NCBI GenBank assembly: GCA_937941765.1
Contig: CALDGQ010000049.1
Coordinates: 1 to 64,000 of the forward strand
Direction: 5' to 3'
DNA length: 64,000 nucleotides
Origin: an uncultured Saprospiraceae bacterium
GTDB taxonomy: Bacteria > Bacteroidota > Bacteroidia > Chitinophagales > Saprospiraceae
The notes under the pieces were generated by a model. The model had not been told where the DNA came from. It saw nothing but the letters and a program-made list of their open reading frames with translations, and searched no databases. Positions 45,480-53,847 of the stretch are shown in pieces (the stretch's first letter is position 1; every line of letters starts with the position of its first letter). The translations under genes were made by a program, and so were the position numbers.

Positions 45480-46844
45480 TTAAACATTTTTCATTCGTTC
45501 AAAATAATCTTTCGCAGCAGTCAAAACCCGAGGTGCCATTATCAAAGTTGCGGTCATTGTTGGAATGGCCATCAAAGCAAAAAATCCATCAATCAAATTA
45601 AGCATCATGTCTAGACTAGTGGTCGCGCCTATTAATATACTTGCAATGTAGAAATAGTTGTAAAAGTGTTTTTTATCCGCACCTATCAAAAAAGAAAGAC
45701 ATTTGGATCCATAATACGAGTAACTAAAAAGGGAAGAAATACTAAATGCAGCAACTGCAATCATCAACAAGTATTTTCCATAAACTGGGAAAGCACTACC
45801 AAATGCAGCAGCAGTAAGACTTACCCCATTTGATCCACCAGATTGCCAAACTCCTGTGACTAATATCGCCAATGCCGTAAGTGTACATACTACTAAGGTA
45901 TCAATTAGTGGACCCAGCATAGCAACCAATCCTTCTCGTACAGGTTCCGAAGTTTTCGCTGCTCCATGAGCGAGTGGGGCAGTTCCAATACCAGCTTCGT
46001 TGGAAAAAGCACCTCGACGAATTCCTAACAATATCAATGCACCCAATGCCCCACCAAATAGTGATTCTCCTTTGAGTGCAAATGCTTCTGTAAAAATCAT
46101 CACAAAATATTTGGGCACTTGATCTGAATAAATAAATAAAATCGTGACGACAGAAATGAAGTAAAGTATAACCATTGAAGGTACCAGTCGTGCTGCAGTT
46201 TTACTGATTCTTTTCAATCCGCCTAGCACAACGACAGCAGTGATTCCAGCCAAAACAAGTCCTATAATAAGATTAGATTTAAAACCATAATCCAACCCAT
46301 TCGGCGCCAAAATAATATCACGAATTGCTTGTGTCAATTGGTTAACATTAAAAACGGGCAATGCACCAATCAGTCCAGCGACAGAAAAAAAGATGGCTAA
46401 TGGTTTCCATTTTTGTCCTAATCCTTCTGTTATAAAATACATAGGACCTCCTTGAATTTCTCCTGCAGAATCTTTTCCCCGATACATGATGGCGAGGGTG
46501 GAAGTGAAAAATTTAGTCGACATACCAACAACACCGCTTACCCACATCCAAAAAATGGCTCCAGGTCCACCGACCGAAATTGCAACAGCAACACCCGCCA
46601 CATTTCCCATACCAATGGTAGAAGAGAGCGCAGTTGACAATGCTTGAAAATGAGAGATTTGACCTGGATCATTTTCGTTATCGTATTTCCCAGCAGTAAT
46701 CGCAATCGCATGTATTAAATATCTGAAAGCAATAAACTTAGATCGAATTAGCAGATATAATCCACCACCTATTAATAAAATAAGCAATGGCAATCCCCAA
46801 ACGAATGATGCAAAATCTGCTATAAATTGGTCTATTGTTTCCAT
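45480..46844 (-). CDS. Alanine:cation symporter, AGCS family
   Basis: 454 residues, about ten membrane helices. Family motifs: [30 protein letters not shown] near 73, GGPMYFI near 132, and [18 protein letters not shown] near 281. It imports alanine or glycine with Na+ (or H+). It is a single gene convergent with the giant secreted protein gene and 98 bp downstream of the UbiA gene. Confidence 0.95.
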   Translation of the reverse strand: [454 protein letters not shown]

Positions 46845-46942
46845 ATAATTTTCAAATCGGCTAAAAGAATTTTCTCACCGTTCAAAGTAGTAAAATTCTT
46901 TGAAATAATGGTGGAATTAAAATTTGCATAACCAATTTAATT

Positions 46943-47809
46943 TTAACGAACCACTTGCAATAAGCACCCTGACCACCAAACATATCCAATGGTAGCAATT
47001 GCCATTACATTAGAAAGCAATGCAAATAACTTCATTTGACCAATAGTGTACACTTTGTTTTTGTAGATGAAAAATAAGTCAAGTAACAACCAAATTAACC
47101 CTAAGCCTAAGGTCGCACCAAAGATATATTCACCAAAATAATAAACAAGAATGGCTACCTCAATCATCACAAGGAAGATGATAATCATTTTTGTTTTGAC
47201 CGCACCGATAATGGTAGCAGTCGTTTTGCGATTAGCTGCTCGATCAGGAGCGATGTCCATCACTTCACCCATCAGGTGAGATTGCATGGAGAAAAGAAAT
47301 AGATAAAAGAAGGTTTGCCAAGGTGGAATTGCGGTGTCATTTATCAAAATGCTTAAAGGAACAATCAATAAATAACCAATTTGACAAATTAATTCTAATG
47401 GTGGGAGTGAACGAAGCCCATGATTGGGTAAATTATACAACCCATTAATTAGTAAGAATCCTAGAAAGACCGGTATGATATACATTCCTCCAAAATAAAT
47501 CAGGAAAGGTACTGTTAGAATTTGTACAATCAATATAGGTTTCCACAATCCTTTCAATACCTCTTTAGAAGCTCTAGCACCAAACCAATACGTGTTTTTT
47601 CTTGGATTTAACAAGTCGGTTTCATAATCTACCATGTCATTCCAACCATAAACCATGAAGTTAAGCGGAAACGTGATGTAGAATAAACCGAACCAAAAGG
47701 ATGGATTTTCAAACAAGGTAGCAGCTTGACTAGTAGGCAACAGATACAACCAAATAGTTGCAAACCAAAGACCTGGTCTAGAGACTTTTAAATAAAAGAG
47801 GAACTTCAA
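46943..47809 (-). CDS. UbiA-family prenyltransferase
   Basis: 288 residues with eight or nine membrane helices. Two Asp-rich motifs bind the prenyl diphosphate: NDMVDYETD near 57-65 and DIAPDRAANRKT near 185-196. It transfers a prenyl chain to an aromatic or lipid acceptor in the inner membrane. The relation to lycopene elongase or digeranylgeranylglyceryl-phosphate-type enzymes is plausible but no carotenoid or quinone genes are adjacent. It starts 7 bp after the upstream T9SS protein gene stop, hence the same operon. Confidence 0.88.
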   Translation of the reverse strand: MKFLFYLKVSRPGLWFATIWLYLLPTSQAATLFENPSFWFGLFYITFPLNFMVYGWNDMVDYETDLLNPRKNTYWFGARASKEVLKGLWKPILIVQILTVPFLIYFGGMYIIPVFLGFLLINGLYNLPNHGLRSLPPLELICQIGYLLIVPLSILINDTAIPPWQTFFYLFLFSMQSHLMGEVMDIAPDRAANRKTTATIIGAVKTKMIIIFLVMIEVAILVYYFGEYIFGATLGLGLIWLLLDLFFIYKNKVYTIGQMKLFALLSNVMAIATIGYVWWSGCLLQVVR

Positions 47810-47816
47810 TTGGAGC

Positions 47817-48734
47817 TTAAAATTTTAGGAATCTTTTCATCCCAACTTGTTCATTGTCAAAATACGCTTTCAAGTAATAAATACCTGGAGTTAATTCCTG
47901 AACATTAATGATGTTATTTGTAGGTATGTTGTTTGAAATTAGTTTTCCTAACTCGTCATATATCTCTAGATCAACAATAGGAGCACCGACTTGATTGTTG
48001 ATTTCAAGTACATTTACTGTTGGATTTGGGAATACTTCAAAAGACAAATCATTATTTATATCTGAAATTGGTGTGACATTTTCGAAAATCTGCTCACAAT
48101 CTGATCCGTCTGGATAACTAAACTTCGTGTCGGCATGACAAATCAAACTATTAAAAGGATTTGGAGTAAAACAATCCAACATTCTATGAATAAATGGACC
48201 TTGATAGCCTTCTAACAAGGTAGCGTCAACACCAATTCCTTCTATCACTTTTATTAATATGTCATCCATTGCGCTACAATCTGAGAAAATTCTCATGTTA
48301 TAATATCTTCTTGATTGGCCATCAATAGTCTCATCCGCAATTTGATCTACTTCCAAATCAACGGTAGAGCCATCATCCAAAGGTAATGTTATAATTTCTA
48401 CCACGTTTAAATCAAAATCATAAATAGGAATAAAATCACCATCATAAAAACACCAAGCTTTATTTCCTGATTGAAATGCATAACCATAAATTCCTTCAAC
48501 AAAAGTTGTGTCATTGGAATTGAGATTGATCATCCTGGTATTGGATTTAAGCACTTTGCAAACCACATTATTGATCGTTTCTGTACCGTCCACATATACT
48601 TGAACAATATATTCTAATGGGAAACCAGTATTTTGATGACCATAAACCCATTTCGCATCATCTGACCACCAAGTTTGTGCGGCTAAATTTGTACAAAAAA
48701 TGAGACCAAATATCAGTAGGATTATATTTTTCAT
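47817..48734 (-). CDS. T9SS-exported protein of unknown function
   Basis: 305 residues. Signal peptide 1-18 (ends NLAAQ). The central part (about 25-225) begins TWWSDDAKWVYGHQN, a start seen in many uncharacterised Bacteroidota secreted proteins, and has a conserved Cys. The C-terminal ~70 residues from FEVFPNPTVNVLEI are a T9SS type A sorting domain ending in KRFLKF. It is the first gene of a pair with the prenyltransferase, though a functional link is not obvious. Confidence 0.85.
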   Translation of the reverse strand: MKNIILLIFGLIFCTNLAAQTWWSDDAKWVYGHQNTGFPLEYIVQVYVDGTETINNVVCKVLKSNTRMINLNSNDTTFVEGIYGYAFQSGNKAWCFYDGDFIPIYDFDLNVVEIITLPLDDGSTVDLEVDQIADETIDGQSRRYYNMRIFSDCSAMDDILIKVIEGIGVDATLLEGYQGPFIHRMLDCFTPNPFNSLICHADTKFSYPDGSDCEQIFENVTPISDINNDLSFEVFPNPTVNVLEINNQVGAPIVDLEIYDELGKLISNNIPTNNIINVQELTPGIYYLKAYFDNEQVGMKRFLKF

Positions 48735-48794
48735 AGTTTTATAATTTCTGAATTATATCTAAAATTAAAAGTTTTTTCAACAGTTTCAAAACTA

Positions 48795-49958
48795 CTATTT
48801 TAACAATGTTTCTAAGTAATGTGTTTTGATCCCAAATGATATTTTAAGTGCTTTAATTCTAACTAAATAGTCATTTTTTTCTGCTGAACTAACAGGACTT
48901 TTCTGACCAACTATCATTACATTTTTACCAGTATGTTCTGTCGAGATAAATTCGAATACACTTGCTTTATATCCATTAGCTTCCAACAATAATGCGCGAA
49001 TGGTATCTGTCACCATTTCTGCTTGTCGTTCTTTCAAGATTCCAAAATTGGTGATTGAATCCAATGGAGCAGTAGCATTTAGTTGTTTTCGAATTTGCTT
49101 ATGACAACATGGAGCACAAATTATTAATTGCGCACCTGCTTCAATTCCTTTATAGATCGCATCATCTGTAGCTGTATCACAAGCATGCAAAGCAATCAGC
49201 ATATCTATATTAGGCAATGTGAAATTGCTGATGAATCCTTCTTGAAAAGATAAGTTTTTAAAATTGTCTTTTTTAGCAACTTCATTGCAAAATTGCACTA
49301 ATTCAGGTCTTGCTTCTACGCCGCACATTTTAACATCGATTTGTGCATTGTTTGTTAAATAATCATACAATGCGAATGTTAGATATCCTTTTCCAGAACC
49401 CATATCAAATATGTTGATCGTTTGGTCTTTTCCGAGTGATGGATTTTTTTTGAGCAAACTTTCTATTACCTCAACGAATTTTTTGATCTGTTTGTACTTG
49501 GCACCTTTGTCTTTTTGTACCCGCCCTTTATCATCCAAAATTCCAAGCTGAACAAGATAAGAAGTATTGACAATTAACTTTGGTTTTTGTTTATCATGTG
49601 TTCTCGGAGGTATTTCTGTGAAGGTCGCTTTGTTTTCGTAAAGTCGTTCTTTTCTATTATTCAATTCATAAAATAAATCTTTTTCAGTATTAAAAAGTGC
49701 TGCATTCAAAAAGGTATTTTCCATCAAATCATCTATAATGTTGAATCCATCCGTGATACCAAAATTTTTAGTGATGTCGTTGGTTGCATGTCGATGAACA
49801 ATACAAAAATGCAGCTTCTTTTTAATCACGACGATTTTAATAATTGCTTTTCGAAGTGATGATGTTTTGTCAACATTTCTACTCAAAGTAAGTCTTACAA
49901 AGTTATCCTTGTCAACACTTTCTTTAAATGCAGTAATAAATTCCTTTCTTTTTAGCAT
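48795..49958 (-). CDS. SAM-dependent methyltransferase
   Basis: 387 residues from the ATG at 49958 (MLKRKEFITAF); in-frame starts at 50009 (ATG) and 50024 (TTG) are possible but add a tail unlike the rest. The N-terminal ~150 residues are a family-specific domain. The Rossmann methyltransferase core begins IFDMGSGKGYLTFALYDYL near 195 with motif I, and has ALHACDTATDDAI near 265 and CAPCCHKQIRKQL near 288. This CCxK arrangement is found in GSTCD-like methyltransferases. Possible substrates are RNA or protein; not determinable. Confidence 0.85.
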   Translation of the reverse strand: MLKRKEFITAFKESVDKDNFVRLTLSRNVDKTSSLRKAIIKIVVIKKKLHFCIVHRHATNDITKNFGITDGFNIIDDLMENTFLNAALFNTEKDLFYELNNRKERLYENKATFTEIPPRTHDKQKPKLIVNTSYLVQLGILDDKGRVQKDKGAKYKQIKKFVEVIESLLKKNPSLGKDQTINIFDMGSGKGYLTFALYDYLTNNAQIDVKMCGVEARPELVQFCNEVAKKDNFKNLSFQEGFISNFTLPNIDMLIALHACDTATDDAIYKGIEAGAQLIICAPCCHKQIRKQLNATAPLDSITNFGILKERQAEMVTDTIRALLLEANGYKASVFEFISTEHTGKNVMIVGQKSPVSSAEKNDYLVRIKALKISFGIKTHYLETLLK

Positions 49959-50068
49959 GTTAGTTTTCAACTTCAAATACGGTTTAATATTGAGAAATGA
50001 AGGTAGCATTTTTACCTTACCCAACCATTATTTAAACAACTTCGTTTTCAAGAAAAATAACCTGCTCT

Positions 50069-50719
50069 ATGAAAAATATATCAATAATTTTAATAGCTAT
50101 TCTCTCTTGTTGTTTTGTCCAATTGCAGGCGCAAGTATCATTAGGTATCAAAGCAAGTCATGTCAAAGCTTGGGAAGAATATGGTGATGTTGGATTGCCC
50201 GATGATGCTGAAATCCATGTCAACCGTTTCAGTGTTTCTGCATTGGCATATTACAAAATCAACAACTTTTTAGAAGTGGGAATTGAACCCGGTTTTGTGC
50301 AACGAGGTGCAGCTTGTGAACCTGGATTTATTATTTTTGAAAGAGATGCAAAATTATTTTTAAACTATATTGAAGCACCATTGATGGTTAAAATCAATTC
50401 CCCTCAAATCGCAAATGTCTTTTCAATCTTTGGAAAAGTAGGAGCGGGTGCATCAAGATTAATCACTGCATTTAGAGAACAAGAAATGTTTGGGGATCCC
50501 AATTCTGTTATCCGAACCAAGTTAGATTTAGACACTGAAAACAGTATGAATAAATGGGATTATGGATTGCATGGTGCATTAGGTATGGCTGTAAATTTTG
50601 GAAGAAATCAATTTTTTGTAGAAACTAACATTTATCATGGCTTACCAGATGTTGATCCATTGAATCGATCTGAGAATCGGAGTTTGCAGTTTGGGTTAGG
50701 CTATATGATGGCTTTGTAG
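50069..50719 (+). CDS. Outer membrane beta-barrel protein (porin-like)
   Basis: 216 residues, signal peptide 1-21 (ends LQAQ). The mature part has the alternating pattern and aromatic strand ends of a small eight-stranded OMP_b-brl barrel: VSLGIKASHV, ALAYYKINNFLEVGIEPGF, and a final strand SLQFGLGYMMAL. It has a close paralogue 60 bp downstream. Function unknown, possibly a surface receptor or structural barrel. Confidence 0.88.
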   Translation: MKNISIILIAILSCCFVQLQAQVSLGIKASHVKAWEEYGDVGLPDDAEIHVNRFSVSALAYYKINNFLEVGIEPGFVQRGAACEPGFIIFERDAKLFLNYIEAPLMVKINSPQIANVFSIFGKVGAGASRLITAFREQEMFGDPNSVIRTKLDLDTENSMNKWDYGLHGALGMAVNFGRNQFFVETNIYHGLPDVDPLNRSENRSLQFGLGYMMAL

Positions 50720-50779
50720 TGGCTCCATTACAATTTCAGAACGCTAAGTTTTTTTATAAATAATCAAAATTAACTTAAA

Positions 50780-51457
50780 ATGAAAATAAAATTATTATTC
50801 GTAAGTATATTACTGGTATTTGTAACCTTACAATCAAGCGCCCAAATATCTCTTGGCTTCAAATCTAGTTTCCATGTTTCAGAATTTACCGATCAAGATG
50901 GATTCGGAGTTCTTTCAAGGTTTATTGAAGAAGGAGCGGATGTTGGTGTTTATTCAAATTTTAAAAAAGGAGTTGCCGTTGCTGCTTTAACTCAGATTGA
51001 ATTCAATAAATTCTTTAGCATCATTGTAGAGCCAGGATTTCAAGTGGAAAATAAAAATTCTTTGAACTTTGAGATTGACATTTTTATTCCAAATTCCCAT
51101 TACGATGTTAACCCAATCTTTTTTGAAATGCCTACTAAGTTTAAGTTTCGACTGCCTTTATTTGAAGACAAGGTTGGTATTTTTTCGACATTTGGTGTGA
51201 AACCTTCAAAATGGATATTATCATATGATAAAGAAAAGCTTAATCAAAATCGTATTTTAGCAAAAAATGATTCGAAATTAATCGATGATTGGGAATTGGA
51301 TAAACTTTTGGGGTTTGGGATCGATGTCAAGTTTGGTAAGCATACCTTCTTAATGGATGTCGATTATTCCGCTCAACCTCTTAGTAATAGAAATTCTGAT
51401 TCTGATTTTAATTTTAAAACCACACAGATCGGATTGGGGTATTTGGTTGCTATTTAA
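50780..51457 (+). CDS. Outer membrane beta-barrel protein, paralogue
   Basis: 225 residues with signal peptide 1-21 (ends QSSAQ) and the same arrangement as its upstream neighbour: ISLGFKSSFHVSEF, FFSIIVEPGFQVENKN and TTQIGLGYLVAI. The two arose by tandem duplication and have diverged strongly. They are probably co-transcribed. Confidence 0.87.
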   Translation: MKIKLLFVSILLVFVTLQSSAQISLGFKSSFHVSEFTDQDGFGVLSRFIEEGADVGVYSNFKKGVAVAALTQIEFNKFFSIIVEPGFQVENKNSLNFEIDIFIPNSHYDVNPIFFEMPTKFKFRLPLFEDKVGIFSTFGVKPSKWILSYDKEKLNQNRILAKNDSKLIDDWELDKLLGFGIDVKFGKHTFLMDVDYSAQPLSNRNSDSDFNFKTTQIGLGYLVAI

Positions 51458-51506
51458 ATTCTCACGGATGTTACCGCAAATATCAATCGGAATCAGGTTA
51501 GTACTT

Positions 51507-52022
51507 TTATAGATAACGTTCCTGAATCACTTGAATATGGTGTAACTCATGTCCAGGCAAAATACTAGCAGCAGCTCTAGCTGACATTGGGCTTCCACTT
51601 GCAGTTCCCATTCGTGCCCACATTTCTTCATCAAAGCTTTTGAATAAACTAATCGAAGCTTGTCTTATTGATTTGTATTCTTCTAATAAATCTTGAATAT
51701 TACGTTGATGTGCTTTTGAAGGCATTACGTAATCATCTTGTTCAAAACCTGGTATTGGAGTCTCATCCATTCTTGCGATTCGCAAAGCACGGTAAGCAAA
51801 TATCCGTTCTGTATCCATTAGATGTTGCAAAATTTCTTTTGGTGTCCATTTACCTTCCGCATATCTATATTCCAATTTGTCAGTTGCGAGATTTTCAAAA
51901 AAAGTAATGGTTGCTTGATATGTCTCTTTGAGTGATGAAGTGATTTCTAAATCTGGTGCGATTTGGATGTAGTGTTTGTAGGAATCTCTGTATTCTTTTG
52001 CGGTTACTTCTGATGGCTTCAT
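51507..52022 (-). CDS. DinB superfamily protein
   Basis: 171 residues, four-helix bundle of the DinB type. The metal-binding histidines are visible in ILQHLMDTERIFAYRAL (near 70) and PGHELHHIQVIQERYL at the C-terminus. Members include thiol-dependent transferases in bacillithiol-type detoxification and uncharacterised metalloproteins. It is convergent with the barrel genes. Confidence 0.9.
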   Translation of the reverse strand: MKPSEVTAKEYRDSYKHYIQIAPDLEITSSLKETYQATITFFENLATDKLEYRYAEGKWTPKEILQHLMDTERIFAYRALRIARMDETPIPGFEQDDYVMPSKAHQRNIQDLLEEYKSIRQASISLFKSFDEEMWARMGTASGSPMSARAAASILPGHELHHIQVIQERYL

Positions 52023-52082
52023 AGTGTTAGATTTTGGTGAATGTTTTGTTTAATGTTGTTAAAAAAAATGATACCCTTTATT

Positions 52083-52310
52083 TTAACCCAATCCTTCCGA
52101 ATTTTCATAAAAATTCTCCCTCCTTTCCCTTTAAAAAAGCTTTAAAAAAGGAAAGGAACCTAACGTGAACTTGTTTCGTGGAACGTTGATTTCGAAATGA
52201 ACTAGTTATTCATTTGCTAAGAATATGAAAAGAATTCACGTTTTTTTTTCACGTTTGACTCGCGTATGGCATCCTTCCTTTTTTAAAGGGAAGGACCGAG
52301 GATGGGTTAA
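52083..52310. repeat. Complex intergenic inverted repeat with hairpins in both arms
   Basis: TTAACCCA (52083) and TGGGTTAA (52303-52310) mark the ends. Each arm also folds on itself: CCTTTCC (52122-52128) with GGAAAGG (52150-52156), and CCTTCC (52273-52278) with GGAAGG (52289-52294). ACGTGAA-type words and CTCGCGTA lie near the centre. The gap at 52023-52335 has no convincing gene; an ORF from 52225 is an artefact of the repeat. It lies in the gap between the M23 peptidase stop and the DinB start, both minus. Confidence 0.65.
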
Positions 52311-52335
52311 TCTACAAAGGGCGACAAAAAATAAT

Positions 52336-53715
52336 CTAAGGATTAGAAACAGGATCAACTCCAGTCATACTCTTATCCACAACACTAGAATCCTTGCTAA
52401 TTTCCATCGCCTCAATCTTAGGTTCAATTGGTTTCACAACTTCAATAGCACTTAGGCGAGCTACCATATCATCTCTGATTATATTGAATCTTGGCAAATC
52501 AGATTTTGGCATTGGTTCAGCAGGAGGAAAGTTTAAGCGACGGTGATTGATTTGTCTGCCATTTTTCCAAAATCTAAAACAAACATGGGGTCCAGTTGCC
52601 AATCCAGTCGAACCGACATAACCAATTGTTTGACCTTGCTTGACGTGCACACCTGAACGAATTCCTTTTGCAAATCCATTCATATGTAAGTATTGTGTTT
52701 GATAAGTTTTATTGTGTTTGATCTTAACGTACTTACCATTATTTCTTTTGTAGGTAGCGTGTGTGATAACCCCATCGCCAACAGCATAGATAGGTGTACC
52801 TCTAGGTGCTGCGTAATCGGTACCTAGATGCGCTTTTGTTCTTTTTAGGACTGGATGAAAACGACGTAAATTATATCCAGAAGAGATACGTGAATATTTA
52901 ACAGGAGATTTCAAAAACTGTTTTTTCATTGTATTTCCACCTTCATCGTAGTACCCACTATGTCGATCATTTTCAAAATGAATGCCGTAAAATTCGGTAT
53001 CTCTATTTTTATAATGAGCAGCTAATACTTGCCCAACACCAACAGCTTCTCCATCAATAAATTGTTCTTCATAAATCAATTTAAATTCATCACCTTTTAA
53101 TGCATGGTGGAAATCAATCGACCAACCAAAAACGTCTTCCATTTTCGAAATCAATTCACTAGACAATCCATCAGCAGCCATTGCATTCCAAAGAGAAGAT
53201 TCAATGATGCCTGATTTGTCGCGAACTCTAGTTTCAATCGGTCTTTCGGTCACTGTAATGTCCAATGAATCTTTTAAATCATAGACGACATATCGAAATG
53301 GATTGGGTTCGTAAATGAAGTGATCGGCTGAAGTAGTGGTGTCTTTGTTTAAAACAAGAAATTTCTTGCCAGCACGTAATTGTTTGACATCAAAAACATC
53401 TTTTGATTTGCGTGCAATTTTATCAATCGTCACATAATCTACTTTATGTTTTAAGAGAATGGTAGACAAAAATTCATTGTCCTCAATTTCATCTTTCACC
53501 ACATTAAAGGTGTCTAATGCAAAACCGTACTTGATATTAGGAACCGGTATATTGAACATACCCAATTGAGCATGCGCCTGATTAGTAGACTTGTTTATTG
53601 ATAAGTTTCCGCTTGAATTCGTTGAAAAATTCGCAGCACAAAGACCAAATGAAATGGCCGCTACGATAATGAACAAAATCCTTTGTGCTTCTTTATTGGT
53701 TAGATGTGCAATCAC
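52336..53715 (-). CDS. M23 family metallopeptidase
   Basis: 459 residues with an N-terminal membrane anchor or signal (about 10-28). A linker and an OapA/LysM-like region precede the LytM domain (about 285-400): HLGTDYAAPRGTPIYAVGDG with the first zinc ligands His and Asp, TQYLHMNGFAKGI with the catalytic His, and TGPHVCFRFWKNGRQ where the usual H-x-H is H-x-C. It cleaves peptidoglycan cross-bridges or regulates a partner enzyme. Tail rich in Pro/Glu. It follows a 132-bp gap from the PorE-like gene on the same strand. Confidence 0.9.
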   Translation of the reverse strand: MIAHLTNKEAQRILFIIVAAISFGLCAANFSTNSSGNLSINKSTNQAHAQLGMFNIPVPNIKYGFALDTFNVVKDEIEDNEFLSTILLKHKVDYVTIDKIARKSKDVFDVKQLRAGKKFLVLNKDTTTSADHFIYEPNPFRYVVYDLKDSLDITVTERPIETRVRDKSGIIESSLWNAMAADGLSSELISKMEDVFGWSIDFHHALKGDEFKLIYEEQFIDGEAVGVGQVLAAHYKNRDTEFYGIHFENDRHSGYYDEGGNTMKKQFLKSPVKYSRISSGYNLRRFHPVLKRTKAHLGTDYAAPRGTPIYAVGDGVITHATYKRNNGKYVKIKHNKTYQTQYLHMNGFAKGIRSGVHVKQGQTIGYVGSTGLATGPHVCFRFWKNGRQINHRRLNFPPAEPMPKSDLPRFNIIRDDMVARLSAIEVVKPIEPKIEAMEISKDSSVVDKSMTGVDPVSNP

Positions 53716-53847
53716 TGTTTAGTTTCTTTTCCGCAAAATCGGTCTGAGATAAACCCAAATATAGACTTCTTAAGCAGAATCAACAAAACTTGAAACGTTA
53801 ATAATCAAAACTTTAAGGATAAAATTCTTGATTATGTGTGAATACCC

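Noticed and set aside
52225..52455. 76-codon plus-strand frame
   Set aside because: It runs through the inverted repeat and then antisense to the M23 gene; composition is not protein-like.
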